Assembly: GCF_000003605.2 (NCBI RefSeq)
Contig: NW_003129857.1
Span: forward strand, 199,549 to 219,728
Direction: 5' to 3'
DNA length: 20,180 nucleotides
From: Saccoglossus kowalevskii
Lineage: Eukaryota; Hemichordata; Enteropneusta; Harrimaniidae
In this document: piece after piece, positions 18,201 through 20,103 of the stretch
Layout: each line of letters starts with the position of its first letter
How positions within the stretch are numbered: position 1 is the stretch's first letter
Notes under the pieces: model-generated
Database searches by the model: none
What the model saw: the letters and a program-made list of their open reading frames with translations, nothing else
What the model was told of the DNA's origin: nothing
Position numbers and translations under genes: made by a program

Positions 18201-20103
18201 GCCATTTTGAAGTTGATCTTAAAAACAAAATGTGCATCAAGATCCCATTACATACAATACAATATATATACCAAGTTTAAATTAAATGTATCTATACATG
18301 ACCAAAATCCTGTTTCTGAATGGCAGAAATGCACAAAAACGGCCACAATCCAGGCATGTTTCAGATAAAGGTGGGATACACACAAACGCAGGCACACACA
18401 CATGGAAGTCAATCCATAAATCCTTGTTTTAACATTTCATCTGAACAGGGAATAATAATTAAAAATAATACATGCTAAAGTAATTTCATGTTTTCTGATG
18501 CAGTTGTTTACATTATTTGTTTTAAAAATTCATACTTGTATATAAACTTTCCTAATTATTTATATTTGTTTGGATCCCATCCTTAGATATACAGATTTGA
18601 ACTTCATATTTAAGATAAGATTTAGAGAATATCTCATGAAAAAAGGCATTAGAATTATCACTCTGGGCTGCAATTGCAGGATTTGTGAGTTTCAGTCCTG
18701 GATATGCCAAAATTTTGTATTTTACTCCTACTGCTTCTCTCTCTATTAACCCAGGAGTAAATGCAAACCTGGTATGGAATTGATTAGCATTTCACTCATG
18801 TGTGCATATATATCACAGCCAGGGTTGCATGCACCAGGGAGTTCAGTTGGAGAACAAGTTTGAATCAGTATATGAAAAATTGACCAGGGTAATAATGTGT
18901 CCTTCAGCATTATAAAATCAAAGATTTAGGCCCTATATAAATATGAGCATTAGTATTATTATTGAGAAAGTGAAAAACAAATGCAAGAAATTAAAGATGA
19001 ACCATCAGTAATGTGACATACCTGGGCATCCAGTACAATCTGTTTGTGCTTCAAGTCCTGGTGTATTGGACCATGTACCAGCAGGACAATCTATAGGTAT
19101 ATCTGTACCAATGGGACAATAATGACCTGATGTACACTGTTTAAACTGGGCAATATCAGCTCCACTATCACAATAATAACCTACAATAATGTATATAATA
19201 AATAAATATTTAATGTATTATATTTTCAAATTAGTAAATGTGAACCATCCACACAAGATATAATCGATTATTGTTAATAAAAATCAAAATCATTGAGACA
19301 GCCACTAGAGGGCGCAAAATCTGGTGAGAGGGCGCTGCAGAGCATACATCTCGTTACTAACCTGCATCACAAAGTGAGTCGGTATAGTTCATACCCCAGT
19401 GTTCACAATAATACCCAGGTGTGCAGTTGAAACAGTCATTCTCATTGGTCAATAGAATATCTGGATTGAAAGTACCAGGTGGGCATGGATGTGGTGCTGC
19501 TGATCCTTCCGTACAATAGTGACCAACTGGACATACATCATTGCCGTCACTGAAAGTTGGTGTTGACAAATTCGAACCACTGGTACAGAAATAACCTACA
19601 AAGAAAATTTAATGTATACAATATAAAAACTACACATTCAAGGCTTGTATAACCTTCAAATACAGCAAATCTGGTGTGTGAGTGCTAAGTACATGTAAAG
19701 GAACATTAATTCATAATTTTTCAAGAACTTGGTGCACTCTATGCCTGAGTGGCTCAAATCTGTTATTAAGAAGAAAGGGGGATACAGTGGATATTAAATT
19801 TTGGGATTCTATCAGCATGTGTTTGTTTTATTGATTGCTAATCAACGTGAACAAACTTTTGGAACATGTTGTACTTTTCCATTTCTCAGCAGGCAGTCAT
19901 AAAACCTGCAATCTCATGTTGATGTGTAACATTACCTTGTTGACAAAGTCCTGTTGGTTCTGATAACCCTTCTGTATCACAATACATTCCACCAGTACAA
20001 GGCTGACAGTCGTTTAATTCAACACGATGAGTTAGATTGTTAAACATACCACGTGGACAAGGAAACTCATTGTATCTCTTAGTCTTGGCTGGACAATAAT
20101 AAC
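39..20103 (-). CDS. Giant cysteine-rich repeat protein, internal part of a multi-exon gene (28 exons, partial)
   Basis: The exons join, in coding order, as 19936-20103, 19362-19595, 19022-19180, 17872-18023, 17389-17533, 16573-16719, 16343-16444, 15901-16077, 14936-15187, 13897-14199, 12800-13141, 12502-12630, 12188-12334, 11840-12037, 10643-10838, 9900-10105, 9346-9585, 8695-8898, 7467-7634, 6788-7070, 6403-6653, 5484-5621, 4682-4871, 4188-4369, 2939-3163, 2164-2436, 1215-1478 and 39-200. Every intron is GT-AG and every junction keeps the frame. The 1,879 residues carry about 25 modules of type CPxGxYCPxG/PCPxGTY/CxxCxxGYYC, roughly one Cys in ten residues. The module resembles Ephrin_rec_like / GCC2_GCC3, which is found in extracellular proteins. 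About 48 NxS/T sequons fit secretion. Start, stop, signal peptide and membrane anchor lie outside. Function is unknown; an extracellular matrix, mucus or cell-surface role is inferred. Confidence 0.9.
201..1214 (-). other. Intron E27-E28 with a TTAA-flanked MITE
   Basis: This intron holds the MITE copy at 990-1152. The rest, including a plus-strand open frame at 520-756, is AT-rich sequence with no domain, repeat or RNA gene that I can recognise. Confidence 0.8.
990..1152 (+). mobile_element. TTAA-flanked MITE, family A, copy 1
   Basis: This 163-base element is bounded by TTAA at 990-993 and 1149-1152. The left end AGCGAGGAGTCGTCACCTGC is inverted at the right as GCAGGTGACGAC, beyond which the right end is decayed. 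The core CATTGTTTACAAACAAGTG is shared with copies 2 and 3. It encodes no transposase. The right arm holds GCGCATGCGCA (1121-1131), an NRF1-like palindrome. TTAA target duplication would fit a piggyBac-type element, but TTAA may instead belong to the terminal repeat. Confidence 0.8.
1215..1478 (-). CDS. Exon E27: two fused cysteine-rich modules, type B (VHTGIGGVC...NNLTG)
   Basis: This exon has 88 codons and phase 1 at both ends, with acceptor AG at 1479-1480 and donor GTATGT at 1209-1214. It contains GVCPVGYHCPRG, VGCTPGTYQD, LCKACPSGYYC, ICPTGYYCPQGTQY, YPCPEGTFNNLTG. It starts the third 685-residue unit and aligns with E8+E9 start and E17+E18 start. It is a single exon where the other two units have an intron between the two modules. 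Confidence 0.93.
1479..2163 (-). other. Intron E26-E27 with a paired octamer motif
   Basis: This intron is AT-rich. Apart from the short direct repeat at 1796-1823, I see no gene, transposon end or structured RNA. Confidence 0.75.
1796..1823 (+). promoter_or_regulatory. Direct repeat with two POU octamer-like sites
   Basis: TTCATTTGCATAC occurs at 1796-1808 and again at 1811-1823. Each holds ATTTGCAT, the reverse complement of the canonical octamer ATGCAAAT bound by POU/Oct factors. Two sites 15 bases apart are unusual by chance, but AT-rich DNA makes such words fairly common. Regulatory function is only a possibility. Confidence 0.25.
2164..2436 (-). CDS. Exon E26: cysteine-rich modules (NSSTGHRLC...CDVEG)
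   Basis: This exon has 91 codons and phase 1 at both ends, with acceptor AG at 2437-2438 and donor GTAAAT at 2158-2163. It contains RLCPQGFYCIAGTGRNWTSC, PSGTYGARLG, DCTDCPGGFYC, PTDECDPGYFC, NKPNPTPIDAIACDVEG. It corresponds to E16 plus the first part of E17, here with no intron at CxPG|YFC. Sequons are NSS, NWT and NLT. Confidence 0.93.
2437..2938 (-). other. Intron E25-E26, no feature seen
   Basis: These 502 bases of AT-rich sequence show no recognisable repeat, transposon end or coding trace. Confidence 0.75.
2939..3163 (-). CDS. Exon E25: cysteine-rich module, type A (LSAPSGDC...VIEG)
   Basis: This exon has 75 codons and phase 1 at both ends, with acceptor AG at 3164-3165 and donor GTACAA at 2933-2938. 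It contains DCDPGFYCPPGQIVPNPSDY, CSIGLHCPMG, VPCEPGTYTNYTQ, ECLECPAGFYC and ends EEVIEG. It corresponds to E15 and E4+E5. The donor is weaker than most, but the junction to CPQGFYC in E26 matches the order in E16. Confidence 0.92.
3164..4187 (-). other. Intron E24-E25 with an inverted-repeat element
   Basis: This intron contains the candidate element at 3250-3540. Its remainder (3541-4187) is AT-rich, with a poly-T run near 3762 and no gene. The open frames at 4011-4334 are shadows of E24 and intron sequence. Confidence 0.7.
3250..3540 (+). mobile_element. Candidate inverted-repeat element (CAAGATCCCRTTC ends)
   Basis: CAAGATCCCGTTCCAA at 3250-3265 is inverted at 3526-3540 (TTGAATGGGATCTTG), with further weak pairing inside (CTCGCTCTCG against the CGAGATGGGAC side). 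The 291 bases between are less AT-rich than the surrounding intron and include ATGCGCATGC near 3305. No target duplication is clear and no second copy is in the window, so this may be a chance inverted repeat or an old MITE. Confidence 0.4.
4188..4369 (-). CDS. Exon E24: cysteine-rich module (YYCVAGS...CNETG)
   Basis: This exon has 182 bases. It starts in phase 2 with the base T completing Gly (acceptor AG at 4370-4371, TTTCAG|TTACTAC) and ends in phase 1 (donor GTAAGT at 4182-4187). It contains YYCVAGSWDPRNESCPTGHYC, TPCPRGTYVN, QCDPCDDGTYCNETG. The usual junction here is G|GT before YYC; this one is GG|T, a one-base shift. It corresponds to E14 and E3. Confidence 0.92.
4549..4596 (-). pseudogene. 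Second, older relic of the same exon segment
   Basis: ACCCTGGAG.ACAAG.AACA.AGT on the plus strand resembles the same part of E23, with larger deletions afterwards. On the minus strand it reads EYFVSCPPGYY before losing the pattern. It has no convincing acceptor, and its open frame ends soon after. It is either an old duplicate or a chance match; the position next to another relic favours duplication. Confidence 0.4.
4631..4677 (-). pseudogene. Decayed duplicate of part of exon E23
   Basis: On the plus strand, ATAGAATCCTGAAGTACAAG and TTCCAGAC match E23 ATAGAACCCTGGAGTACAAG and TTCCAGAC, about 70% over 47 columns with a one-base deletion. Translated in register with LEAETDCVPCTPGFYC it keeps Leu-Glu and Glu but loses both CxxC cysteines. 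It starts right after the E23 donor, so it is probably a tandem duplicate of the exon end that decayed in the intron. Confidence 0.6.
4682..4871 (-). CDS. Exon E23: cysteine-rich module (DDANICPEG...CHQG)
   Basis: This exon has 190 bases. It starts in phase 1 (acceptor AG at 4872-4873) and ends in phase 2 (donor GTAAGT at 4676-4681), so Gly is split GG|T. It contains NICPEGYYCPEG, VPCPKGTFGNITG, LEAETDCVPCTPGFYC, and LLCHQG. It corresponds to E13. Its second half (4685-4780) has a 96% identical copy at 9223-9318 and decayed copies directly downstream in its own intron, so this segment has duplicated repeatedly. Confidence 0.92.
4872..5483 (-). other. Intron E22-E23 with a 75-base duplication
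   Basis: This intron contains a two-copy tandem repeat at 4982-5103. The rest is AT-rich with no gene. The plus-strand open frame at 4705-4995 overlaps E23 and is not supported. Confidence 0.7.
4982..5103 (+). repeat. Two-copy tandem repeat, period 75
   Basis: AGACTTTCATATAGAGATCA at 4982 recurs as AGACTTTTATATAGAGATCA at 5057. Both copies continue AATGGT and then TATGTTATTTCAAATAT. It is a local duplication without coding content. Confidence 0.7.
5484..5621 (-). CDS. Exon E22: linker and half module (LRQMEDC...APNQG)
   Basis: This exon has 46 codons and phase 1 at both ends, with acceptor AG at 5622-5623 and donor GTACGT at 5478-5483. It contains EDCTPCLGGYYCPLPGM, DPCDAGYYCKQYANISAPNQ. 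It is the counterpart of E12. It begins before the CxxC, whereas E12 begins after it, so the upstream intron sits at a different point in the two units. The ORF on this exon is short and no methionine start is implied. Confidence 0.9.
5622..6402 (-). other. Intron E21-E22 with a TTAA-flanked MITE
   Basis: This intron holds MITE copy 2 at 5952-6103. The flanks show no gene; the open frames at 5983-6171 and 5952-6197 are the MITE itself. Confidence 0.8.
5952..6103 (-). mobile_element. TTAA-flanked MITE, family A, copy 2 (best ends)
   Basis: This 152-base copy has TTAA at 5952-5955 and 6100-6103 and clear terminal inverted repeats: TTAAAGCGGAGGGGTCACC on the left and GGTGACGACTCCGTCGCTTT on the right. 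Relative to copies 1 and 3 it is in the opposite orientation: its core reads CACTTGTTTGTAAACAACG. The short open frame starting MGRHLFVNND is a by-product of the repeat and is not a gene. Confidence 0.85.
6403..6653 (-). CDS. Exon E21: two fused cysteine-rich modules (CPLGHYC...NNLTG)
   Basis: This exon has 251 bases, starts in phase 2 (acceptor AG at 6654-6655) and ends in phase 1 (donor GTAAGA at 6397-6402). It has a type-I module CPLGHYCPLG/RCENGTYQD/TCKICPSGYFC followed by a type-II module LCPMGYYCPDGTRY/FPCPIGTFNNLTG. It is the counterpart of E11 and closely resembles E27, which has the same GTYQD and FNNLTG ends. Sequons are NGT, NST and NLT. Confidence 0.92.
6654..6787 (-). other. Short intron E20-E21
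   Basis: This is a 134-base phase-2 intron (GTATTA ... ACAG) with no other content. Confidence 0.8.
6788..7070 (-). CDS. Exon E20: cysteine-rich modules (FYCILGA...SPDYR)
   Basis: This exon has 283 bases. It starts in phase 1 (acceptor AG at 7071-7072) and ends in phase 2 (donor GTATTA at 6782-6787), splitting an Arg codon AG|G. It contains FYCILGAFDSTPTDNTTG, VCPVGHYCPEG, TPCPTGTYLD, DCIPCMEGYYC, PCDPGYYCPPGQNQS. It corresponds to the 3' two thirds of E10 plus the start of E11, with the addition of an intron just before CPLGHYC. Confidence 0.9.
7071..7466 (-). other. Intron E19-E20, no feature seen
   Basis: These 396 bases of AT-rich sequence hold no recognisable repeat. Open frames extending here from E20 are read-through of the acceptor. 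Confidence 0.75.
7467..7634 (-). CDS. Exon E19: cysteine-rich module (WYCGGNA...CTAG)
   Basis: This exon has 56 codons and phase 1 at both ends, with acceptor AG at 7635-7636 and donor GTAAGT at 7461-7466. It contains WYCGGNASTAQ, ECQPGEYCPQGSCKPVPC, DPGTYCQVAG, and TPTGNCTAG. It aligns with the end of E9 and start of E10. GTYCQVAG is a divergent GTY module in which Cys follows directly. Sequons are NAS and NCT. Confidence 0.9.
8266..8685 (+). mobile_element. TTAA-flanked MITE, family B (TTAAAGGCCCA ends)
   Basis: This 420-base element is bounded by TTAAAGGCCCA at 8266-8276 and its inverse TGGGCCTTTAA at 8675-8685. Its right end is preceded by a strong hairpin (8645-8677). Base composition is higher in GC than the intron around it. 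No transposase motif is present, so it is nonautonomous. It ends nine bases from the E18 splice donor. Confidence 0.7.
8645..8677 (+). repeat. Near-perfect hairpin at the element end
   Basis: CCAATTCACACTTGCCC is followed directly by GGGGCAAGTGAATTGG. The arms pair except for a two-base bulge, with almost no loop. It may be a subterminal repeat of the transposon or a later palindrome. In pre-mRNA it would fold about 17 bases beyond the E18 donor. Confidence 0.75.
8695..8898 (-). CDS. Exon E18: cysteine-rich module (SVIFEDKAC...CDPG)
   Basis: This exon has 68 codons and phase 1 at both ends, with acceptor AG at 8899-8900 and donor GTAAGA at 8689-8694. It contains KACPPGHYCPIG, NPCPAGTFYNVTR, DCLPCTCGYYC, and DMCDPG. 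CTCGYYC has an extra Cys where the family usually has Pro-Gly or Gly-Gly. The split codon at its start is G|GA. A transposon-like element begins nine bases past the donor. Confidence 0.92.
8899..9345 (-). other. Intron E17-E18 containing a copied half exon
   Basis: This intron holds the 96-base E23 copy at 9223-9318. The remaining part (8901-9222) is AT-rich with no other feature. Confidence 0.8.
9223..9318 (-). pseudogene. Recent copy of the second half of exon E23
   Basis: These 96 bases match 4685-4780 with four differences. All four are G in E23 and A here on the plus strand, and all fall on synonymous third positions (GAC/GAT, TGC/TGT, CCC/CCT, CAC/CAT). The frame is open. The donor GGTAAGT of E23 is replaced by GACTTT, and no acceptor is well placed; an AG inside the copy (CTGGAAG) would keep the phase but has no partner donor. 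I call it a non-spliced exon copy, with a cassette exon as the alternative. Confidence 0.8.
9346..9585 (-). CDS. Exon E17: cysteine-rich module, type B (YYCEYGVDRP...YYCPEG)
   Basis: This exon has 80 codons and phase 1 at both ends, with acceptor AG at 9586-9587 and donor GTAGGA at 9340-9345. It contains YYCEYGVDRPTPNG, SVPYGQTGMG, DVCPEGHYCPEG, PILCPAGSYANETG, LCIDCPAGYYCPEG. It equals E7+E8. Its donor is followed, 27 bases away, by a near-identical 96-base copy of half of E23. The frame that reads through the donor into that copy is not the module frame, so the donor is kept. Confidence 0.92.
9586..9899 (-). other. Intron E16-E17, no feature seen
   Basis: These 314 bases of AT-rich sequence show no repeat or RNA gene. 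Confidence 0.75.
9900..10105 (-). CDS. Exon E16: cysteine-rich module (YCILGDL...CQAG)
   Basis: This exon has 206 bases. It starts in phase 2 with one base completing Trp (acceptor AG at 10106-10107) and ends in phase 1 (donor GTAAAT at 9894-9899). It contains LCPEGYYCPEGTGTDWQPC, PRGTYNNETG, DCKPCNGGYYC, DKCQAG. It corresponds to E6 and the first part of E26. The open frame continues far into the upstream intron (to about 10311), which inflates a naive ORF; the splice junction and homology set the limit. Confidence 0.92.
10106..10642 (-). other. Intron E15-E16 with a small inverted-repeat element
   Basis: This phase-2 intron contains the element at 10331-10488. The open frame reaching 10311 is intronic read-through from E16. 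Confidence 0.75.
10331..10488 (+). mobile_element. MITE-like element with CTGTAAAATCT ends
   Basis: This element has inverted ends: CTGTAAAATCTCTATTAGAAGC at the left pairs with the inverse of GCTTTTAATACAGATTTTACAG at the right. Three internal copies of TATTAGAAGC/TAATAGAAGC lie near 10343, 10413 and 10453. It is 158 bases with no coding capacity. Confidence 0.6.
10643..10838 (-). CDS. Exon E15: cysteine-rich module, type A (LDYPSGPC...AGW)
   Basis: This exon has 196 bases, starts in phase 1 (acceptor AG at 10839-10840) and ends in phase 2 (donor GTATGT at 10637-10642), so the Trp codon is split TG|G. It contains PCEPGYYCPAGQN, YPCPIAHYCPLN, IPCPFGTFMN, QCDICIAGW. The junction gives CIAGW-YCILG. 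It corresponds to E25 and E4+E5. Three sequons (NSS, NSS, NHT) are present. Confidence 0.92.
10839..11839 (-). other. Intron E14-E15 with a TTAA-flanked MITE
   Basis: This 1,001-base intron holds MITE copy 3 at 11042-11174. The rest has a repeated TTTCATACTGTGCTT near 11545-11570 and otherwise nothing recognisable. Confidence 0.8.
11042..11174 (+). mobile_element. TTAA-flanked MITE, family A, copy 3 (short)
   Basis: This 133-base copy is bounded by TTAA at 11042-11045 and 11171-11174. The ends AGCGAGGGAGTCGTC and its inverse GACATCCCTCTCGCT are well matched. Compared with copy 1 it lacks about 30 bases before the right terminal repeat (the segment around TTATCATCGCTTGGGAC). Core CATTGTTTACAAACAAGTG is identical. 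Confidence 0.85.
11840..12037 (-). CDS. Exon E14: cysteine-rich module (PCSAGYYC...EEQG)
   Basis: This exon has 66 codons and phase 1 at both ends. The acceptor AG is at 12038-12039 and the donor GTCAGT at 11834-11839. It contains PCSAGYYCPEG, VCTTGDHCPQQ, TLCPEGTFNP, QCTPCTPGMYCEEQG. It matches E24 and E3. Its 5' end and acceptor are duplicated 68 bases upstream. I chose the proximal acceptor because the distal one (exon end 12105) reaches an in-frame TAA in the duplicated intron sequence. Confidence 0.9.
12001..12156 (+). repeat. 68-base tandem repeat covering the E14 splice acceptor
   Basis: Units are 12001-12068, 12069-12136 and a partial one at 12137-12156, almost identical (for example GACAGTAATAACC against CACAGTAATAACC). 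The first unit includes the first 37 bases of E14, its acceptor and 31 intron bases. The second keeps the same acceptor sequence in the intron. Divergence is very low, so the duplication is recent. Confidence 0.9.
12188..12334 (-). CDS. Exon E13: cysteine-rich module (SYCLEGT...LDVEG)
   Basis: This exon has 49 codons and phase 1 at both ends, with acceptor AG at 12335-12336 and donor GTAAAT at 12182-12187. It contains SYCLEGTAEPYACPPGTFG, SCTPCLAGFYC, and ends LLDVEG. It corresponds to E23 (YYCPEGTADPVPC). The usual Pro after YC is Leu. Its donor is followed within the intron by the 68-base repeat that copies the start of E14. Confidence 0.9.
12335..12501 (-). other. Short intron E12-E13
   Basis: This 167-base intron is AT-rich with no feature. 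Confidence 0.75.
12502..12630 (-). CDS. Exon E12: linker and half module (GYYCEEIG...CPQG)
   Basis: This exon has 43 codons and phase 1 at both ends, with acceptor AG at 12631-12632 and donor GTATGG at 12496-12501. It contains GYYCEEIGLTYPTGLCAAG, FYCRQYANTSTPN, and DVCPQG. RQYANTSTPN matches KQYANISAPN of E22 almost residue for residue, one of the clearest signs that the two units are paralogous. The intron before it splits CSG|GYYC. Confidence 0.92.
12631..12799 (-). other. Short intron E11-E12
   Basis: This 169-base intron is rich in AT dinucleotides near 12730-12755. No gene is present. Confidence 0.75.
12800..13141 (-). CDS. Exon E11: two fused cysteine-rich modules (largest exon)
   Basis: At 114 codons this is the longest exon. 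It is phase 1 at both ends, with acceptor AG at 13142-13143 and donor GTAAGT at 12794-12799. It reads NCTQGYYCPRGQN, then a type-I module ECPEGHYCPEHS/LLCPSGTYQD/TCKTCPAGYYC, then a type-II module TCPAGSYCPPGT/HLCPRGTYGNQTG/DCTPCSG. The same type I plus type II fusion without an intron is seen in E21 and E27. Sequons are NCT, NDT and NQT. Confidence 0.93.
13142..13896 (-). other. Intron E10-E11 with an inverted-repeat element
   Basis: This intron contains the candidate element at 13468-13836. The open frame at 13275-13535 overlaps it and has no recognisable domain, so it is not called. Confidence 0.7.
13468..13836 (+). mobile_element. MITE-like element with TACTGTAAA/GCATGT ends
   Basis: TACTGTAAAGCATGT at 13468-13482 is inverted at 13820-13836 as ACATGTTTTACAGTGTA. 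The similarity continues inward with GAAAAAGCG and TTTTGCGAATT on the left and AAATTCGCGAAAAAG on the right. It is 369 bases and encodes no transposase. It shares a CTGTAAA terminus with the elements at 10331 and 17139. Confidence 0.55.
13897..14199 (-). CDS. Exon E10: cysteine-rich modules (SAAPLPC...QTSG)
   Basis: This exon has 101 codons and phase 1 at both ends, with acceptor AG at 14200-14201 and donor GTAAGA at 13891-13896. It contains PLPCPGGEFC, LPTDYCSAGYYC, DTPTPGDG, DICPAGFYCPMG, IPCDPGTYTPVIG, and DCTLCSLGEYC. Sequons are NIT and NMT. It matches the 3' part of E19 plus E20. There the modules are divided by an intron at CTAG|FYC, and the corresponding CSAGYYC here is uninterrupted. 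Confidence 0.92.
14200..14935 (-). other. Intron E9-E10 with a possible dispersed repeat
   Basis: This intron has a stretch (14611-14860) that resembles 18179-18432. Otherwise it is AT-rich without a gene. Confidence 0.65.
14611..14860 (+). repeat. Possible dispersed repeat, copy 1
   Basis: It begins AACAAATGGCCACCAGTCCG and ends ACATAAGTCCCTGTTTCAG. The start and end match those of 18179-18432 (AACAAAATGGCTCCCAGTTGG and CCATAAATCCTTGTTTTAA), while the middles are weakly alike. It may be an old transposon family; I am not certain. Confidence 0.35.
14936..15187 (-). CDS. Exon E9: cysteine-rich module (YYCPNGT...YYCPQG)
   Basis: This exon has 84 codons and phase 1 at both ends, with acceptor AG at 15188-15189. 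The donor is GTCTGT at 14930-14935, weaker than the others, so this boundary rests partly on homology. It contains YYCPNGTRYSTEFPC, GTFNALLYG, DDCIPCPLGKYC, DDCMAGWYCSGGSASPN and ICQPGYYCPQG. It aligns with E18 plus the first part of E19, and with the end of E27 plus E28 (WYCISGS). The intron pattern differs among the three. Confidence 0.88.
15442..15523 (-). mobile_element. TTAA-flanked MITE, family A, copy 4 (truncated)
   Basis: The left end TTAAAGCGGGAGAGTCATCACC is intact. The body CCCAAGCGACGATAACAACAC matches the reverse complement of copy 1. Similarity stops after ATGGGTAG (15516-15523), so the core and the opposite terminal repeat are missing. The tandem array begins just beyond. Confidence 0.75.
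15544..15860 (+). repeat. Tandem array, period about 143, two units plus a part
   Basis: Units start at 15544, 15687 and 15831 with ACAACAGTTGAC or ACAACAGG. Each full unit carries CAGTTTTTAAATTTGTATA, AAACAGATTTTAAAA and GGACTATTTTGTGGAAG. The short open frame at 15528-15710 is only the repeat. It ends about 40 bases from the E8 donor. Confidence 0.8.
15901..16077 (-). CDS. Exon E8: cysteine-rich module, type B start (VGGICPLGHYC)
   Basis: This exon has 59 codons and phase 1 at both ends, with acceptor AG at 16078-16079 and donor GTAATG at 15895-15900. It contains ICPLGHYCPLG, IPCEDGTYSDVLG, TCKLCPAGYYC and YPCPAG. Spacing between GTY and the CxxC is short, the mark of a type-I module. I take it as the start of a complete 685-residue unit; its counterparts are E17 and E27. 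The donor lies 40 bases from a 143-base tandem array. Confidence 0.92.
16078..16342 (-). other. Intron E7-E8, no feature seen
   Basis: This 265-base intron has poly-A and poly-T runs and nothing else. Confidence 0.75.
16343..16444 (-). CDS. Exon E7: short linker exon (YYCTSGVDRPMP...FFRG)
   Basis: At 34 codons this is the shortest exon found. It is phase 1 at both ends, with acceptor AG at 16445-16446 and donor GTAAGA at 16337-16342. It begins YYCTSGVDRPMPSADNITV, matching YYCEYGVDRPTPNGDNNIT of E17. It then ends SCACPEQSFFRG, which departs from the family pattern. E7+E8 together equal E17, so an intron separates here what E17 holds in one exon. One NIT sequon is present. Confidence 0.85.
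16573..16719 (-). CDS. Exon E6: cysteine-rich module (TGLDWQSC...CSEG)
   Basis: This exon has 49 codons and phase 1 at both ends, with acceptor AG at 16720-16721 and donor GTAAGT at 16567-16572. It contains TGLDWQSCPAGTYND, GLSEQNQCSPCEGGMYC, and APTGNCSEG. It corresponds to E16 and to the first part of E26. The split codon at the 5' end is G|GG, still glycine. An open frame runs past the donor into the intron for a few codons, but the strong GTAAGT and homology favour this end. Confidence 0.92.
16720..17388 (-). other. Intron E5-E6 with an inverted-repeat element
   Basis: This intron contains the element at 17139-17325. The part from 16720 to 17138 shows no gene or repeat. Confidence 0.75.
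17139..17325 (+). mobile_element. MITE-like element with 40-base inverted ends (CTGTAAAATTATTTATTTTA)
   Basis: The first 40 or so bases, TGTAAAATTATTTATTTTAG followed by CTGGAATTAATTTTTGCTGAA, are inverted at 17283-17324 (TTCAGCGAAAATTAATTCC, then AAGCGAAAATAAAGTATTTC). Differences are few. The element is about 185 bases with no coding capacity. No clear target duplication is seen. Confidence 0.7.
17389..17533 (-). CDS. Exon E5: cysteine-rich module (SCEPGYY...CPIG)
   Basis: This exon has 145 bases and starts on a whole codon (phase 0, acceptor AG at 17534-17535) and ends in phase 1 (donor GTAGGT at 17383-17388). It reads SCEPGYYTNFTG, ECVICPEGYYC, and ends QPCPKGYFCPIG. The GTY position is GYY here. 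NFT and NAS sequons are present. Together with E4 it equals E15 and E25. The next exon continues CPIG|TGLDWQSC, which matches CPEGTGTDWQPC inside E16. Confidence 0.88.
17534..17871 (-). other. Intron E4-E5 (phase 0), no feature seen
   Basis: This 338-base AT-rich intron is the only one found that falls between codons. No repeat is recognised. Confidence 0.75.
17872..18023 (-). CDS. Exon E4: cysteine-rich module (GFYCPTS...SEIYK)
   Basis: This exon has 152 bases. It starts in phase 1 (acceptor AG at 18024-18025) and ends in phase 0 (donor GTAAGA at 17866-17871). It contains GFYCPTSG, EICWGGYYCPGNN, FICPVGLVCPNGSEIYK. The following intron is the only phase-0 intron found, and it cuts a type-A module that is uninterrupted in E15 and E25. 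'SVPNPAEFICPVGLVCP' here aligns with 'IVPNPSDYPCSIGLHCP' in E25, which supports the reading frame. Confidence 0.88.
18024..19021 (-). other. Intron E3-E4 with a possible dispersed repeat
   Basis: This 998-base intron includes the repeat candidate at 18179-18432. The plus-strand open frame at 18156-18368 lies in it and lacks any recognisable domain. The rest is AT-rich with no gene. Confidence 0.7.
18179..18432 (+). repeat. Possible dispersed repeat, copy 2
   Basis: Its ends match those of 14611-14860. It includes a short CA-rich stretch (GGCACACACACATGG, near 18391). Similarity in the middle is weak. Confidence 0.35.
19022..19180 (-). CDS. Exon E3: cysteine-rich module (YYCDSGA...GCPG)
   Basis: This exon has 53 codons and phase 1 at both ends, with acceptor AG at 19181-19182 and donor GTATGT at 19016-19021. 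It contains QCTSGHYCPIG, DCPAGTWSN, and GLEAQTDCTGCPG. It corresponds to E14 and E24 in the 685-residue repeat. The usual GTY is GTW here. No N-glycosylation sequon is present, which is unusual for this protein (SNTP is blocked by Pro). Confidence 0.9.
19181..19361 (-). other. Short intron E2-E3 with a CTCF-like word
   Basis: This 181-base intron carries the motif at 19302-19315 and an AATCGATT palindrome at 19263-19270. Confidence 0.7.
19302..19315 (+). promoter_or_regulatory. CTCF-like core motif
   Basis: CCACTAGAGGGCGC fits the known CTCF core (CCANNAGRNGGCRS). A second GAGAGGGCGCTGCAG lies at 19326-19340. In an AT-rich intron this GC-rich pair stands out. Binding cannot be judged from sequence alone, and such words also occur inside invertebrate repeats. 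Confidence 0.35.
19362..19595 (-). CDS. Exon E2: cysteine-rich module (YFCTSGS...CDAG)
   Basis: This exon has 78 codons and phase 1 at both ends, with acceptor AG at 19596-19597 and donor GTTAGT at 19356-19361. It contains DVCPVGHYCTEG, PHPCPPGTFNP, DCFNCTPGYYC and SLCDAG. It has sequons at NLS, NCT and NYT. It covers the same modules as E12+E13 and E22+E23, but as one exon, so an intron was lost here or gained in the other units. The alignment is easy to see: 'STPTFSDGNDVCPVG' here against 'STPNLGYDADVCPQG' in E12. Confidence 0.92.
19596..19935 (-). other. Intron E1-E2, no feature seen
   Basis: This 340-base intron has no repeat or gene I can recognise. Confidence 0.75.
19936..20103 (-). 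CDS. Exon E1: cysteine-rich module (YYCPAKT...CQQG)
   Basis: This is the most 5' exon visible, with 56 codons and phase-1 introns on both sides. The acceptor AG is at 20104-20105 and the donor GT at 19934-19935 (GTAATG). It begins YYCPAKTKRYNEFPC, continues GMFNNLTH and DCQPCTGGMYC, and ends EPTGLCQQG. It carries one NLT sequon. It matches the second half of E11 plus the start of E12, and the second half of E21 plus the start of E22, but without the intron that interrupts those two. The upstream exon lies beyond the window. Confidence 0.9.
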
